A stretch of DNA of 64,000 nt from Urophycis tenuis (taxonomy: Eukaryota; Chordata; Actinopteri; Gadiformes; Phycidae). Under the pieces are notes generated by a model. It had not been told where the DNA came from. It saw only the letters and a list, made by a program, of their open reading frames with translations, and searched no databases. The DNA is taken from positions 589,001 through 653,000 of the forward strand of contig JAXIVH010000031.1 in the NCBI GenBank assembly GCA_036785325.1, read 5' to 3'. Shown piece by piece: positions 23,312 through 34,604 of the stretch. The position numbers and the translations under genes were made by a program. Each line of letters starts with the position of its first letter. Positions within the stretch are counted from its first letter, which is position 1.

Positions 23312-24000
23312 TTAACAATGAAGGCAACATGGTTTACAGCTGACAAAGTTTACACAAAATGACACAAGCAATTCAAACCATGTGAAAACCTAGGAAAGCA
23401 AATACACACCACTATGAATACTACAAATGAACGTTCCGATGAACGAGAATGAACGAGAATGAACCGTTCAGCCTGAGCTGCCTGTCACGTGACTAATGAA
23501 CGAGAGACCGATCCGTATGAACAATCCGGTGAACGAACTGTTATCATGTGGCCAGGGAAGATTCTGCATGAAAATGAACGAATCACTCACTGAGACGACT
23601 CATTATTCCCGAGTCATATAAAAGTTTAGTTCATATTGAACGAATCGTTCACAAACGACACATCACTATTCTGTAGGTAGTATGACCTGCTCAGGTAGGT
23701 TTTGCACTCGCTGTATTCGACCGCGTTGTTTGTTTGTTCTGTTGGCGTTTGATCTGTCTGTGTCCACCTTCGGCCCCCTCATTCATTCTCATCGGACGGT
23801 CGTTTATATTGTTTGTTAGAACTTTACATTACTAACTTAGAACTGTCATTGACTGTATGCTCAATTCATTTCTATTTTAGCCACTTTCAAACTTTTGCGC
23901 GGAGCTTGGTCTTCACGCTGTCTCTCACTCCTTGCACATGCTTCCAGACACAAAGCATCTGTACCCACTCCCTAGAACTGTTTAACTTGCTTTAGTGTAG
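23312..24000. repeat. Repeat rich in gaacga motifs, plus unassigned sequence
   Basis: About 23425-23672 is packed with gaacgaa/ttcgttc motifs in both orientations and ends with tcgttcacaaacgac. This looks like the ends of a common teleost non-autonomous transposon. The sequence 23673-24000 was not assigned. Confidence 0.45.
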
Positions 24001-24332
24001 ATGGTAGCGGAAAGTATTTGATGGTGTTAATTTTATTCTCATCTGGACTCAAACCATCAGGAGTTATCTTGTAGCCCAAGTAGCAGAGAGATGGTTTACA
24101 GAAATGTCAATAATCGAGGACTTGACTGCGAGTCCTGCATCTGCTAACCAAGCCAGCGCCTTGCTGAGGTCCTCTAAGGTGTAGGCCACCACAATGTTGT
24201 CTAGGTAGACCATGCAACAGTTTTAAACTAGGCCCACCAGCACAGTATTCATAAATCTTTTGAATGTGGCAGGCTCATTCAAAAGTCCAAAAAGCATGAC
24301 CTTGAATTGGTACTGTAGGAGAAATTTACCTT
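24001..24332 (-). pseudogene. Ty3/Gypsy reverse transcriptase fragment
   Basis: The minus strand gives a reverse-transcriptase core around the palm, with FQFKVM, FGL and PATFKRFMN-like motifs followed by a VYLDNIVV box. The catalytic box has N where Gypsy elements normally have D, and frames shift nearby. It is a short dead fragment on the strand opposite the retroviral relic that follows. Confidence 0.6.
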
Positions 24333-24389
24333 ATGGTTGAAGAAGTTATAATCATCACCTTGTCTTTATTGGTGGAATAACAGTCAATA

Positions 24390-25893
24390 CAGGGGCCCAC
24401 AACCACAACCTACATACATCCAGCAGCACGGATTCCCAAGTCAACGCAGAGAGAGCCTATGCGATGTTAGGAATGCAATCAGGAGCATCATTTAAAAAAA
24501 AGATGGCCCATTTAAACCTTATCCTGTATGGCAGCTGAGGCAGCAAAGGAAGGGACACGATGAGAAAGCCGGCAAGAGCCTGGATACGACATAGATAGGG
24601 GTGCCCAGGGAACCCACAGGGGGAGGGTTAGCTTGTAGCAATCACCAACCAAGCTGATGAGGAACCAATACTGCAGGTTCTAATAAACAATAGGCACACC
24701 AATGATGGCAGACACAGGAGCTATGTATAAATGTGTAGGTTCAAAATATGCCTCTCACCTCCTTATGACAGAAACATTTGCCAAAACTGTAGGACAAATG
24801 CAATTAATTCCTATGACTGCTCCTGTGATGGTACAGCTGCACGGATGTGCGTCTTGGTATCGTACACCACACCAGTAAATGTAATGGGAAGGGATGCATT
24901 ATGTAAATTAGGATAGTAAATATTGTGCACGCCCCAGCAGGGACAGCATCTCAGATGAAAGTAACAAAACCAGACACAGAGAATGTCTATTGGGTAGGAG
25001 ACATTTAAGATCAAGTAATTATAACCATGGGAAAATGGGGGTGTTACATCGGAGCTCAGATTCTGCATGCAAGAGAGTCAAGGATAGGCTATTACTGGAA
25101 TGATCCAAAACAGGACCCAGAATTGGAAAAAAGACGGGCAGAGAAAAGCTGCTGGGGGAAAAGTCACAATAGAATCACAGTATATTGTAATCAGGACGCA
25201 AGGAGCCGCAGGATTCAAGATTCAGATCATTCTTTATTGATAAAGAATTGGGTCAGGGACACACATTACTCTATTGATAAATAAGGGGTTTGAAGCCAAA
25301 CATCTAGCAGAAATGATGCTCGATGAGTAACAAGAAACATGGGAGACAACTGATAATCCGTTACTTCTCCAGTCAAGGTGTGGAAAGTATGTGAAAGTGT
25401 TATGCTATACACACATGCAAGGGGTCTTACAGGAGGTAGAAGTGGTCTAGAAGCAGCAAACAGATGGAACCCAGGAACGTATGTAGCACTAAGCAGACAG
25501 AGTTAGACAGAAATGATAGCCAATACACCAACACATCTATGGTCAAGGTTTGACACAGATGTTGGATTGGTGCATTCCGCTAGCCCAATAAGAGTCCAAA
25601 TCAAACAAAATGCTAAATTGCTCTGGCGAAAACAATATTATATGAAACACGCGGTAGCGAGGGGAATAGCCCCTACCGTAGAAGGGGTTAATTGTAGCCG
25701 GCATATTGATAGAAACAATAAGTAATTGTAACACTCCTTGGCTCCCAACACTGCAAGCAAATAAACAGAAAGGGAGATTGTGCATGACCTAAGAGCTGTA
25801 TATGAAATAGTAGAAGAAACACAGGCTGAGGTCCCAAATCCACACACACTTTTAACTAACGTCCCTCCCGATGCAAGATTTTTCAGTTATCAA
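24390..25893 (+). pseudogene. Endogenous retrovirus relic: protease to start of reverse transcriptase
   Basis: A retroviral aspartic protease is recognised by DTGA (codons at 24711-24722) and a later GRDALCKL motif. A linker and the N-terminal fingers of a retroviral reverse transcriptase follow, up to about 25893. Stops and frameshifts interrupt all of them (for example in 25260-25510 and near 25725). No intact gag was found on the left. The reading order and spacing fit a class I / epsilon-like fish retrovirus, but the class is inference. The pol gene is cut at 25893 by LINE sequence and resumes near 28972. Confidence 0.65.
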
Positions 25894-28800
25894 TGTATTA
25901 GTACTGTGTGTAGTATTAGGTGAACCCGGATGGAGGGGAGGCTGGCATTTTTTGTTCGCCACTTCTCCATCTGACAAATTTCTTGGTTTATTCATACCTA
26001 GCTTGTTTTTTTTCCCCTTCCTTCTTTAAACTGCTGTCCTCTCCTACTAAGTTCAAGTCAGCTTCAGCCAAATGGCTGTGTCTCCCGATTGAAAGTTCTG
26101 TCGGCTCTACCTGTTGACAGTAACTTTCTTACCTGCCAGCTAGCTTGGCTAGCTAACGTCACCACCTGCTGTCAACGACGCCTCGGGTGAAACGGGGAGC
26201 TCTGCTGCTGTTAACCTGATCCTTGATCCTCTACGGACAGTGTGTTCTGCCTCGGCTACTGGATCTTCACCTGCTGCTGCCGAAAGGTATCCCCTGGATT
26301 GCATCCCTGCTGTCCAGTTGCGGGTAGCCTCTGTTGCTACCACTGCTGCTTTTCAGTAAGCTACTCAATACTGCTGGTGATCGCTAGCGTAGTTGGCCAG
26401 CTTGCCATCTCCGCTGCTAAACACCACAGTCCTGTATCTTTTCATGCCGAGGATTGTCCTCCTGTGCCAGTCAATTCTCCACCTCTGGGTACCTAGCTTG
26501 TGGCTAACGACTACCAACGCTAGGCTACCTTCCTCCCCGGCTAGCATCGCGTTAAGATACTTCACCTCGGAACTTCTTCAACTCAATAAACCCACCACTC
26601 CCGGATGCATCAATACTATCAAAAATGTTGGACTTCTGCGTCGCCCCCGTTATATCAACAGAAGCTGCCATCGAAAGTTTGTTTAATCCAAAAATTATAT
26701 CCATCCAGTCTCTGTGATCCTGTGGGCATGCAGCCGCATCTGTACGACGTTATCACAACAATCAACACGTGCACACTGACTGCCTGAGAGCCTTGCCCAA
26801 ATTGCTCATCTGAAACTTCCTTTATTAAACACCCATTCAATAAACAACAAGGGCCTCATCCTCAGTGAATTTATAATAGACAACAAGCTTGATTTTCTAT
26901 GTCTCACTGAAACTTGGCAAAAGCCTCTGGACTACTTTTCATTAACAAAGCTACACCTGTCGGATACTCGGTACATGGACCAACCTCGCCCAAATGGTCG
27001 TGGTGGTGGAATTGACTGACTGACTTACAGTATATATATTATATTAAATCCAGTCTGATATCCATTCAGACCCCCCCCCCTCTTTTGAATCCCTTACATT
27101 CAAACTGTCTGGTCCTAAACCTCTGGTTGTAGCTGTCATTTACCGCCCCCCTAAACCCAACCCTGCCTTCCCCACAGACCTGTCTGAATTTCGAACACAG
27201 CTCTCTACATTTCACTATCTGTGTTACTCTTGGGAAACTTTAAGCCCCACATTGAATCCACTGACTGCAAAACAGCAACAGAACTTCTGGAAATCATTTT
27301 TCAATATAACTCAACACAGATTTCCCCTCCCATAGTATAGGCCACACCCTAGACCTTTGAGGCTTTGACCTCACCATTTCTGACCACCTTGCCATCGTCT
27401 TCCAAATAGATATATCTCCCCCCCCCCCCCCCCCCCCCATAAAGTAGAATCGCACAATAACTTTCCGAAACCTTAAGTCCATCAATCCATCTTCTCTCTC
27501 TCACTCATCTATCTGAAAGCATCTTAGATGTCACCCTCATGCAGAACGTCTCTCCCATCAAACTGGTCCACCTCTACAACGCCATTCTTTTCTTCTGCCT
27601 GGACCAGCTTCCAGCCAAACAAATACTGTCTCCTTCACACATCATTCCTCCTGATTCACTGAGGAGCTGCACCACCTGAAATAAACTCCTCCCTGTCTTC
27701 TGGTTACGTCCCCTCCACCCTGAAGCTTGCTGCTGTCACCCAAATTCTGAAAAAACCTGGCCTTGACCCTGACTCCCCGTGTCACCAGCCCATTTCCAAC
27801 CTGCCATTCCTGTCAAAAATATTTGAGTGTTGTTGCCATTCAAATCAAATCCTACCTTGACTCTAATAACCTATAACACAACACTGAGACTGCTCTGATC
27901 AAACTCACAAACAACCTACTGCTATCCTTAGATTCAGGTTTCACCAGCATCCTCATCCTTCTTGACCTCAGTGCTGCTTTTGACACCATCAACCATTCCA
28001 CACTCATCACATGCCTCAAATCCTTCCTCAGCATCTCTGGCACTGCCATCTCCTGGTTCCAATCATATCTCTCTGACAGACACCAATTCATCTCAATCAA
28101 TAACTGCACATCGCCCACAGCTCCTGTCACCCATGGTGTCCTTCAGTGCCTGGTCCCCTTCTCTTCTTCCTCTACATGCTCCCACTCGGTTAGTTCCTCC
28201 ACCCCCATGGCTTTCAGTTTCACTGTTATGCTGATGATACTCAACTCTACCTTTCTTCCAAGGCCATTACAGCCACCACCCACTCCACCCTCACCACCTG
28301 CCTGCTGGACATTAAAACTTGGATGCAAAGAACCTTCTTTAAACTCAACTTCAATAAGTCTGAAATCCTAATCATTAAACCAGACTCCCTTACTCACTCC
28401 ACAAAGGATTTCACACTTAACATTGATGGCTCCACTGTAACCCCCTCCACCAAAATCCGTAACCTAGAAGTCATCCTTGATCCAACCCTCTCGTTACTGC
28501 CCCATGTCAACCACATCATCAAAACAGCCTTATTTCACGTCGCCAACATCGCTCGCCTCCGACCGTCACTTGCTGCAGCAGAAACACTCATTTGTGCATT
28601 TGTAACATCCAGGCTTGACTACTGCAACAGTATACTCGAAGGAACCACCAACAAAATCCTCAACAAACTCCAATACACACAGAAATCTGCCACCCGCATA
28701 CTAACCAGTACGCGTTCAAGGGATCACATCACCCCATTCCTCCATGACCTCCATTGGCTTCCAGTTAAACACAGGATAAACTTCAAGATCCTACCACCTA

Positions 28801-28971
28801 CAAGGCCCTCAACAACCTGGCTCCACTCTACCTCTCCGACCACCCCCACCAGCATGCCCCCTCCAGATGCCTCAGATCTGCTGACACCAACCTCCTGCAT
28901 ATTCCCAGGACCAAGCGCCGATCCTTGGGCAACAGGGTGTTTTCATTCGCCGCCCCCTCACAAGCCACAAG
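25894..28971 (+). pseudogene. L2-type LINE fragment inside the retroviral pol relic
   Basis: About 25920-26820 resembles a 5' leader. 26880-27480 has endonuclease remains (FLCLTETWQ, NGRGGG, IYRPPK). 27700-28960 has reverse-transcriptase remains (LDLSAAFDTI, then TSRLDYCNSIL and HDLHWLPV). A run of 21 C lies at 27418-27438. Many frameshifts are present. The usual L2 3' end with its ATT tail is absent; the LINE stops within its last coding domain and the retroviral sequence follows directly. Confidence 0.65.
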
Positions 28972-30222
28972 GATTCAAACACTCCCCTTATGTGTTTAAC
29001 CAAGTGTTGAAAAATGATTTAGAAGAATTGATGCTACACGGGACACTGATACAGTATGTTGATGATCTTCTGATATGTTCCCCTCCATTGGAACAATGTC
29101 ATGAGGATTCCATGGCTGTATTACATAAATTGGGGCAGCAGTAGCTCAGTGGATAGAGTGGGTGGACAGAGTGGATTGTCCACTAACCACTGGGCCGGCG
29201 GTTCGATCCCCTCGATTCCCCACATCCAAACTGTCTGCATGTTGAAGTCTCCTTGAGGAAGACACTGAACCCCAACGTGCAGTCTACTGCTCTTATGTAG
29301 GATGTAGGATGGGTCAAATGCAAAGAACAAATGTCATTCCCATATCTAAAAAATACTGAGAATGACCAACAAAGACCGAAAGGTCCTCTCTCCTCTTCTC
29401 TAATTGGCTACAAGGTGACACAAAGTTTCACAAAAAAAAGTGCAATATTGTCAGACTGAAGTAGAATACTTTGGAAGATTGATTGTACATTAGACCAAAG
29501 TAATAGCACCCAATCAGCTGGAAGGGATTAGTAAAGCACCTCAGCCACAAACAGTACGGCAAATGATGACATTTCTGGGAATGACACGAGTTTAGCTCAG
29601 ATTGAAGTGAGTACTACGCCCTAAAAACCACACCATTGAGGGAAATCAGGAAAGCTGCAGGAACAATAACCCTACAAGCCCAATTAAGCTGGAACGCAGA
29701 TGCTACAGCGGCCTTTGAAAACATAAAACAGGAACTACAAGGGTCAACTGCATTAGCCTTTCTAGACTACACCGAATGATTCCTACTGTATGTGGCGAAC
29801 AAGACTCGAGGGTATGCAACATTAGAGCTGATGTAAAAGTCATGTAGTGAAAGGCAAAAACAACCCATAGCATACTATAGCTCAAAGGTAGATACAGTGG
29901 CACAAGGCTATCCGCAGGGATTACCTGCAATACAGTATGCCTATATTAGGGCCTCATCCATTACAATGGGGTACCCAGTAACTATTCTGACGCATCACAA
30001 AGTCAAGGAACTAAGTGAACAAGGACAATGTGTACTGTCGGACTCTAGGTTGTTGGAACATTTAACATTACTAACATTCCCAGACGTTACCATACAAAGG
30101 CAGGGTTTTTCCTGCATAGACAATGTGGTGCCAAATTCCTTACCGCCACCAGCTCACAGTTGGTTTTCAATCGGTAATTTCACCAAGCTTTTCCCTGTCG
30201 GGATCTGTCATTTAATTCATAT
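28972..30222 (+). pseudogene. Endogenous retrovirus relic: reverse transcriptase palm to RNase H
   Basis: The catalytic YVDD box of the reverse transcriptase is at 29055-29066. After a SINE (29132-29375), the thumb and connection regions continue to about 29760, and an RNase H-like region to about 30110. Stop codons and frame changes occur repeatedly (for example near 29490, 29600, 29780 and 29840). The gene is non-functional. The frame at 28323-29144 fuses L2 coding sequence to this segment by chance. Confidence 0.65.
29132..29375 (+). mobile_element. tRNA-derived SINE inserted in the retroviral relic
   Basis: It begins ggggcagcagtagctcagtg, with an A box, and has the B box cggttcgatcccc. 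The same unique middle (ccaaactgtctgcatg) is seen in the copy at 4005-4168. Retroviral pol sequence is present on both sides, so it inserted after the retrovirus. Confidence 0.75.
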
Positions 30223-30824
30223 GTAACTGCAGTTGCACGCAACCATCAGTAGTGGCGGTGGCGCTGTCTTTGTTCTCACTTGTGCTCTACTTCAGAACAA
30301 GTCATTGGAGGAGGTGCTTTTATGGCTTGTTTCCCCTGAACCCTCTGTACTCTATCCTGCTCTGAGCATTGCAGCTGCAATAGCCCTGACAGCACCTGTC
30401 CAGACAGCAGATGTTGAGAGGCTATTTTCTGCATTCAACATTGTAAGATATGATTCCTGTCTACACCAGAATAATGCAAAGTTAATCATGCATTAACTTT
30501 TTTTTAAGGATAAAAATAGCCCTGCACAACAGAGTGAAGGAGAGGCACCTGGATGTTTGCTGCAAGGTGGCCCTCGATGGTCCAAACCAGGAAATCTTAA
30601 GACTGCATCAGGAGGTTATATAAGCTTAAACCAAGGAGGGCCAATTGTTCTGCCACTGGCTGTGCCTTGTGCAAATAAATTGTGCAACTGAACTGAATGT
30701 TAAAGCACATACAAAATAAATGAATATGCTTTAAAAAAAAAAACTTGTCTTTTTTTAATTCATGTAATTGAGTCAGTTGAAGGCACGGTACATGTGCACC
30801 TGTGACCCCACCATCAGGTACCAC
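30223..30824 (+). pseudogene. hAT transposase C-terminal fragment (dimerisation domain)
   Basis: The product at 30300-30480 contains LYPALSIAAAIALTAPVQTA, then DVERLFSAFN. This is the hAT C-terminal dimerisation domain, in which the ERLFS-type motif is diagnostic. A downstream frame continues with LHNRVKERHLDV-like sequence to about 30620. AATAAA (about 30714) and a run of A follow. It sits between the RNase H and integrase parts of the retroviral relic. No 5' part of the transposase is present. Confidence 0.6.
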
Positions 30825-32020
30825 CTCATCTTAAGCCAAGAAAAACCCTGCAAAGGTGTTCCACAGTAAATCCAGCAGAAATAATTCCACATGACTTTGA
30901 AAGAACACCACAAGATTGTGTAGCTGACTCTCTACAGTTTACCACATTGCGACCAGATTTGTTGGCAATCTTTATTTGAGGCAGAAGAAGAAATGTTTGG
31001 AGATGGAGCTTGCTATAAAGATAATCTAGGTAACCATGCAGGGTTTGCAGTGGTGCAAAAGAACCCGGACAACACATTTGTTGTTATTCACAGTTATCAT
31101 TGTACGCAACCGTGCTAAGCACAATTAGCTGAGTTAAAAGCTCTTTACAGCAGCCTGTAAACAGGAACAGGAAAGACGGTGAATACTGATTCTGCATATG
31201 CACATGGGTATGTCACTTGGTTAGAGCACTGTGGAAAATGAGAGGATTCAAGAAGACAGATGGATCTCCCATACTGCATAGTGAACAGATTGTGGATCTG
31301 ACGTCAGCTTTGCCATTGCCCAAACAAGTGGGAATAATCAAATGTCAAGCACATAGGAAGGGTAATGATAATGTCATGAAAGGTATTAATGCAGCAGTAG
31401 GTAGTAGGAAAAATTCAAAAGCAAGGTTTTTGGTCACCATACTTGCAAGCAATGGTTGATAATCAGCTTAATATCTTTATGTGAGGTATGTGCAAAAAAC
31501 ATGAGAAAAACAATCCCTTCTAATGTGGAACACATTCCCCTTCGTGAAGGACCATTTAGACACATTGTGCTAGATTATGTAAACATGATAAAAATGGTAG
31601 AAAATAAAATGTACATGCTAGTAGTCATTGACAGGTTCAGCAGATGGTTGGAAGCAGACAAACCAGTCAAAAGATTGAGTGTGAAGTGATTGAGTGATAA
31701 CACTTTTAACTAGATAGTCATACCAAGGTTTGGAAACCCAACAGAAATGAGCTCAGACAACAATTCATCTTTTATAAATAAAAAAAAAACAGTAAAACAA
31801 GTGATACAACATTGCATGTTAAGCAACGTTTGGGACGTGTGTACCATCAGCAGTCACAAGGAAGGGTGGAAAGGGTTAATAGGACAAAAAGGACAAAGAT
31901 TAACAAGATTTGGGCAAGTACCGTATTGAATTGGGTGGATGCCCAACCACTAGCACTAATGAGCTATTGCATGCAAACTAACAGAATAACGCATCTCACA
32001 CCACATGAGGGTCGATGATA
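30825..32020 (+). pseudogene. Endogenous retrovirus relic: RNase H remainder and integrase
   Basis: RNase H-like remains occupy about 30990-31400. Integrase core remains follow at about 31550-32015: a first aspartate region with VVIDRFSRW, a second with SSDN, and a third with a glutamate in a GRVERVN motif. At least two frame changes and several stops separate these parts. No envelope gene or LTR was recognised after it. It is the 3' end of the pol relic begun at 24390. Confidence 0.65.
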
Positions 32021-32920
32021 TGAATGACCGATATTGTGCAACAACAATAAAAGTGTAACTTGTACATATAATTTTATCCTATTAATGAAATAATGAATAA
32101 GATGGGATACTAACTGGATGCTTATTTACTTTCCATCCTAAAATTATGTCGGTCAAGGCCTTCACTATGTGTTGAAAAAAATTGTCGGATGTAGTTTTGT
32201 TTTGGTTACCTATTTAGCTACCTGTTACCTGTACGTTAACGTGCTCATCACGTGAGATGGTCACCTGGCCTATACTGGAGAGAGAAGGAATGCTAAGTTT
32301 GAGAGTAAATGTTTACATATTGATTAATGGAAGAGAGGCTGCTTACACCTGCTACTCGTAGCACATTCAGTGCGCAGAGTGGATTAACACTTCTCCCGCT
32401 GGAGTGGCTACTGTCTGGGGAGAAATCAAAGAAGCAGCGGAACATTCCAAGCATTGGAAAATTCAAGCATTTTCCTGCATGATTGGACTATTGGATTATT
32501 TAATTTTTCTGTTTTGCGGAGAGACTATTTTTTTCCGGTTGGACATTGCGCGCAGATGGACCTGCGGTAACTCTTTGTGGGACTTATTGCATTGGGCTTT
32601 GGAAAACAAAGGACTCAAATTTGAATTGATTGGCCTGAGCTGTTTATTTCATTTGTTTGGGTTTGGGGTTATTTTGTTAATCTTATGGGTTTTGTTGTAT
32701 GTATGTGATCATTGAGTTGAACAAGAAACATAACGTGAATGATGAATTATCACTAAATGTAGTAGTAGTCCTATGTTAAAAATAAATCACAGGTGTCTAA
32801 TTCATTCTTCTGATTTTGGTAACGTTCTTCTCTCATAGCAAATGTAAGGGAGAATTTGTTAGAAAAGGCAAGTAAATAAGCAGACAGAGAAAATAGAAAT
32901 AAAAACTAAAATGTACCCAC
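32021..32920. other. rnf103 intron; unexplained 103-codon ORF
   Basis: A plus-strand ORF at 32404-32715 codes two hydrophobic stretches (IGLLDYLIFLFCG and LFGFGVILLILWVLLYV). AATAAA follows near 32781. It was not matched to any known family. It could belong to the 3' part of an LTR element, but no LTR border was seen. Nothing else in the stretch was recognised. Confidence 0.3.
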
Positions 32921-33036
32921 CTGTAGTCATTGGAGCAATTAAAGGTCCCAGTCCTTATCCCAAAATGTGAAACCTTTTGGACCATTTTACTCCAGCTTGA
33001 TTTGCTAAGCAATGGCTCCCTGTCATGTGCTATCAC
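32921..33036 (-). CDS. rnf103: rnf103 coding exon (116 bases)
   Basis: Acceptor ccaccag at 33038-33037 and donor GTGGGT at 32920. It codes VIAHDREPLLSKSSWSKMVQ, then KVSHFGIRTGTFNCSNDY plus a split arginine. It matches, from memory, the human RNF103 segment with the FGVRTGTFNCSS motif. It begins in phase 0 after the exon at 57620-57768 (ending WLVQ) and joins the exon at 17722. It is an isolated exon, with about 15 kb of intron below and 24.6 kb above. Confidence 0.92.
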
Positions 33037-33889
33037 CTGGTGGAAGAAAAAAAATATCCATACCATCCATTAGGCTTGGGCTGTATATTTTTTTCTAGAT
33101 ATTTTACTGGGCTATACAGTATAACATGGTTTCATACATATATCAAGATGGCGCCGGTGAAGCAGGCTGCCGTCGCTCAGAGTCCTAAACTTTGCGTTTT
33201 TCTTTTTTTTTGTTACTTTCATTATATTTTAATGTAATCAATGCCCGTAATTACTATGCACATATACTTTCTTTATTAATGTTATTCCATTTTATTTTAT
33301 TATGCAAAGTTGAGATCACCCGAGCTACAATAATTTCACTGCTGGTTAATGTACGTGGGTACGCTGGTATGTGACAATCTCTTGAAACTTCAAATTTGAT
33401 ATATTCATTCATACTTTTTTAAAGGCAATGGGAGACCTTCATAAAACATGTATGATGCAATATGATGTAATTAACCCATAAGAACCCAGACCAATTTCTG
33501 CTTAAAGGAAAATGATGGGGGATATACCACAGACCAAGTGGAACACAGAACACATTTCTGATGTTTTGACCACCTTGACCAATTACAGCCTTGACCCACA
33601 ACTGTCCCAAAGTTGGTTCTACCCGAATCAGACATTCACACTATGAACTGTGGCAATTTTAGTGAATAGTGGTATTATAGTGCCCCATGAGGCTTATGTG
33701 GCTCATCTTCTGCCTTCTGTGGTGCTAGACATGGGACCCAAATTTGGTGTTGATTGGATTTACTGCAGGAAAATATGCCTATTTCCTGTCAAATTGGGGT
33801 TCACACAGTCCCTGCAGGCCCTACTGTTTAGAGTTTCAAGACTCTTTTGATATTTTTTATTCTTTTGGGATTGAAGTTGTGTTTAGAGT
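33037..33889. other. rnf103 intron; possible LINE 5' remnant
   Basis: aagatggcgccggtgaagca (33147 onward) resembles the start of Rex1-like LINE leaders. 33640-33850 looks like an old dispersed repeat. No coding region was recognised. Confidence 0.35.
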
Positions 33890-34135
33890 TCACCTGAACC
33901 CTGCATAGCCCTACCCTCATGCTCTTATTTGGTGTACGTCTTGGCACTTTAATCGCTCTTTGTAAGTTGGTAACTTAGTCAGAGATGTTGTACACTAGCA
34001 ATGGTTCACCTAGCAATTGAAATGCTTGAAACTTCTGGTGACTTTCTTACTGTATTAGCAGCAATGAAATATTTCACCCTCTTATGACAAATGTACTCTT
34101 TGTAAGTCGCTTTGGACAAAAGTGTCTGCTAAATG
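33890..34135 (-). repeat. Teleost interspersed repeat R2, copy 2
   Basis: Reverse complement of the unit at 8694-8955, including gtaagtcgctttggacaaaa and atttcaccctcttatgacaa, with scattered differences. Confidence 0.7.
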
Positions 34136-34604
34136 CCCTAAATGTAAATGCTAATACAGCTACAGTGGCTGCCAGTTACCCACAGAGTCCAGTTCAAAAT
34201 CCTGCTGCTGGTGGACAAGGCCCTGCATCTCCCACCTACCTCGCTGACCTCCTGCAGAACTACACCCCTTCCCGCTCACTGCGATTCTCATCAGCTGGTC
34301 TGCTCAGATTGCCCAAGATGAACATCAGCATCCTACAGCCCCCAAACTGTGGAACTCACTTCCAAATGACAACAGACAGTGTGTATCCATTGCTCAGTTT
34401 AAGAAGAAACGAAAAACCTAGCTCTTCAGGCTAGCATATGGACTTTAATATGGCCCTACAGACTCTTTTTAATGTTTTTATTTCATTATTATATATATTT
34501 TTTTTTTTTCTGTCTAATATTCATTGTTCTTCATTTGTGAGGTGACCTTTGGTGTCATGAAAGGCGCTTGAAATAAAATGCATTATTATTATCATTATTA
34601 TTAT
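34136..34604 (+). mobile_element. L2-type LINE 3' end
   Basis: C-terminal ORF2 motifs (ADLLQNYTPSRSLRFSSAGLL) are followed by a 3' UTR ending in ggcgcttgaaataaaatgca and an (ATT)n tail at 34580-34604. This is the typical L2 3' terminus. It is 5'-truncated. Confidence 0.75.

Noticed and set aside
28323..29144. 273-codon ORF as a single gene
   Set aside because: It is an accidental fusion of L2 coding sequence with a retroviral fragment.
29132..29375. tRNA gene on the plus strand
   Set aside because: SINE head as above; it is inserted in a retroviral relic.
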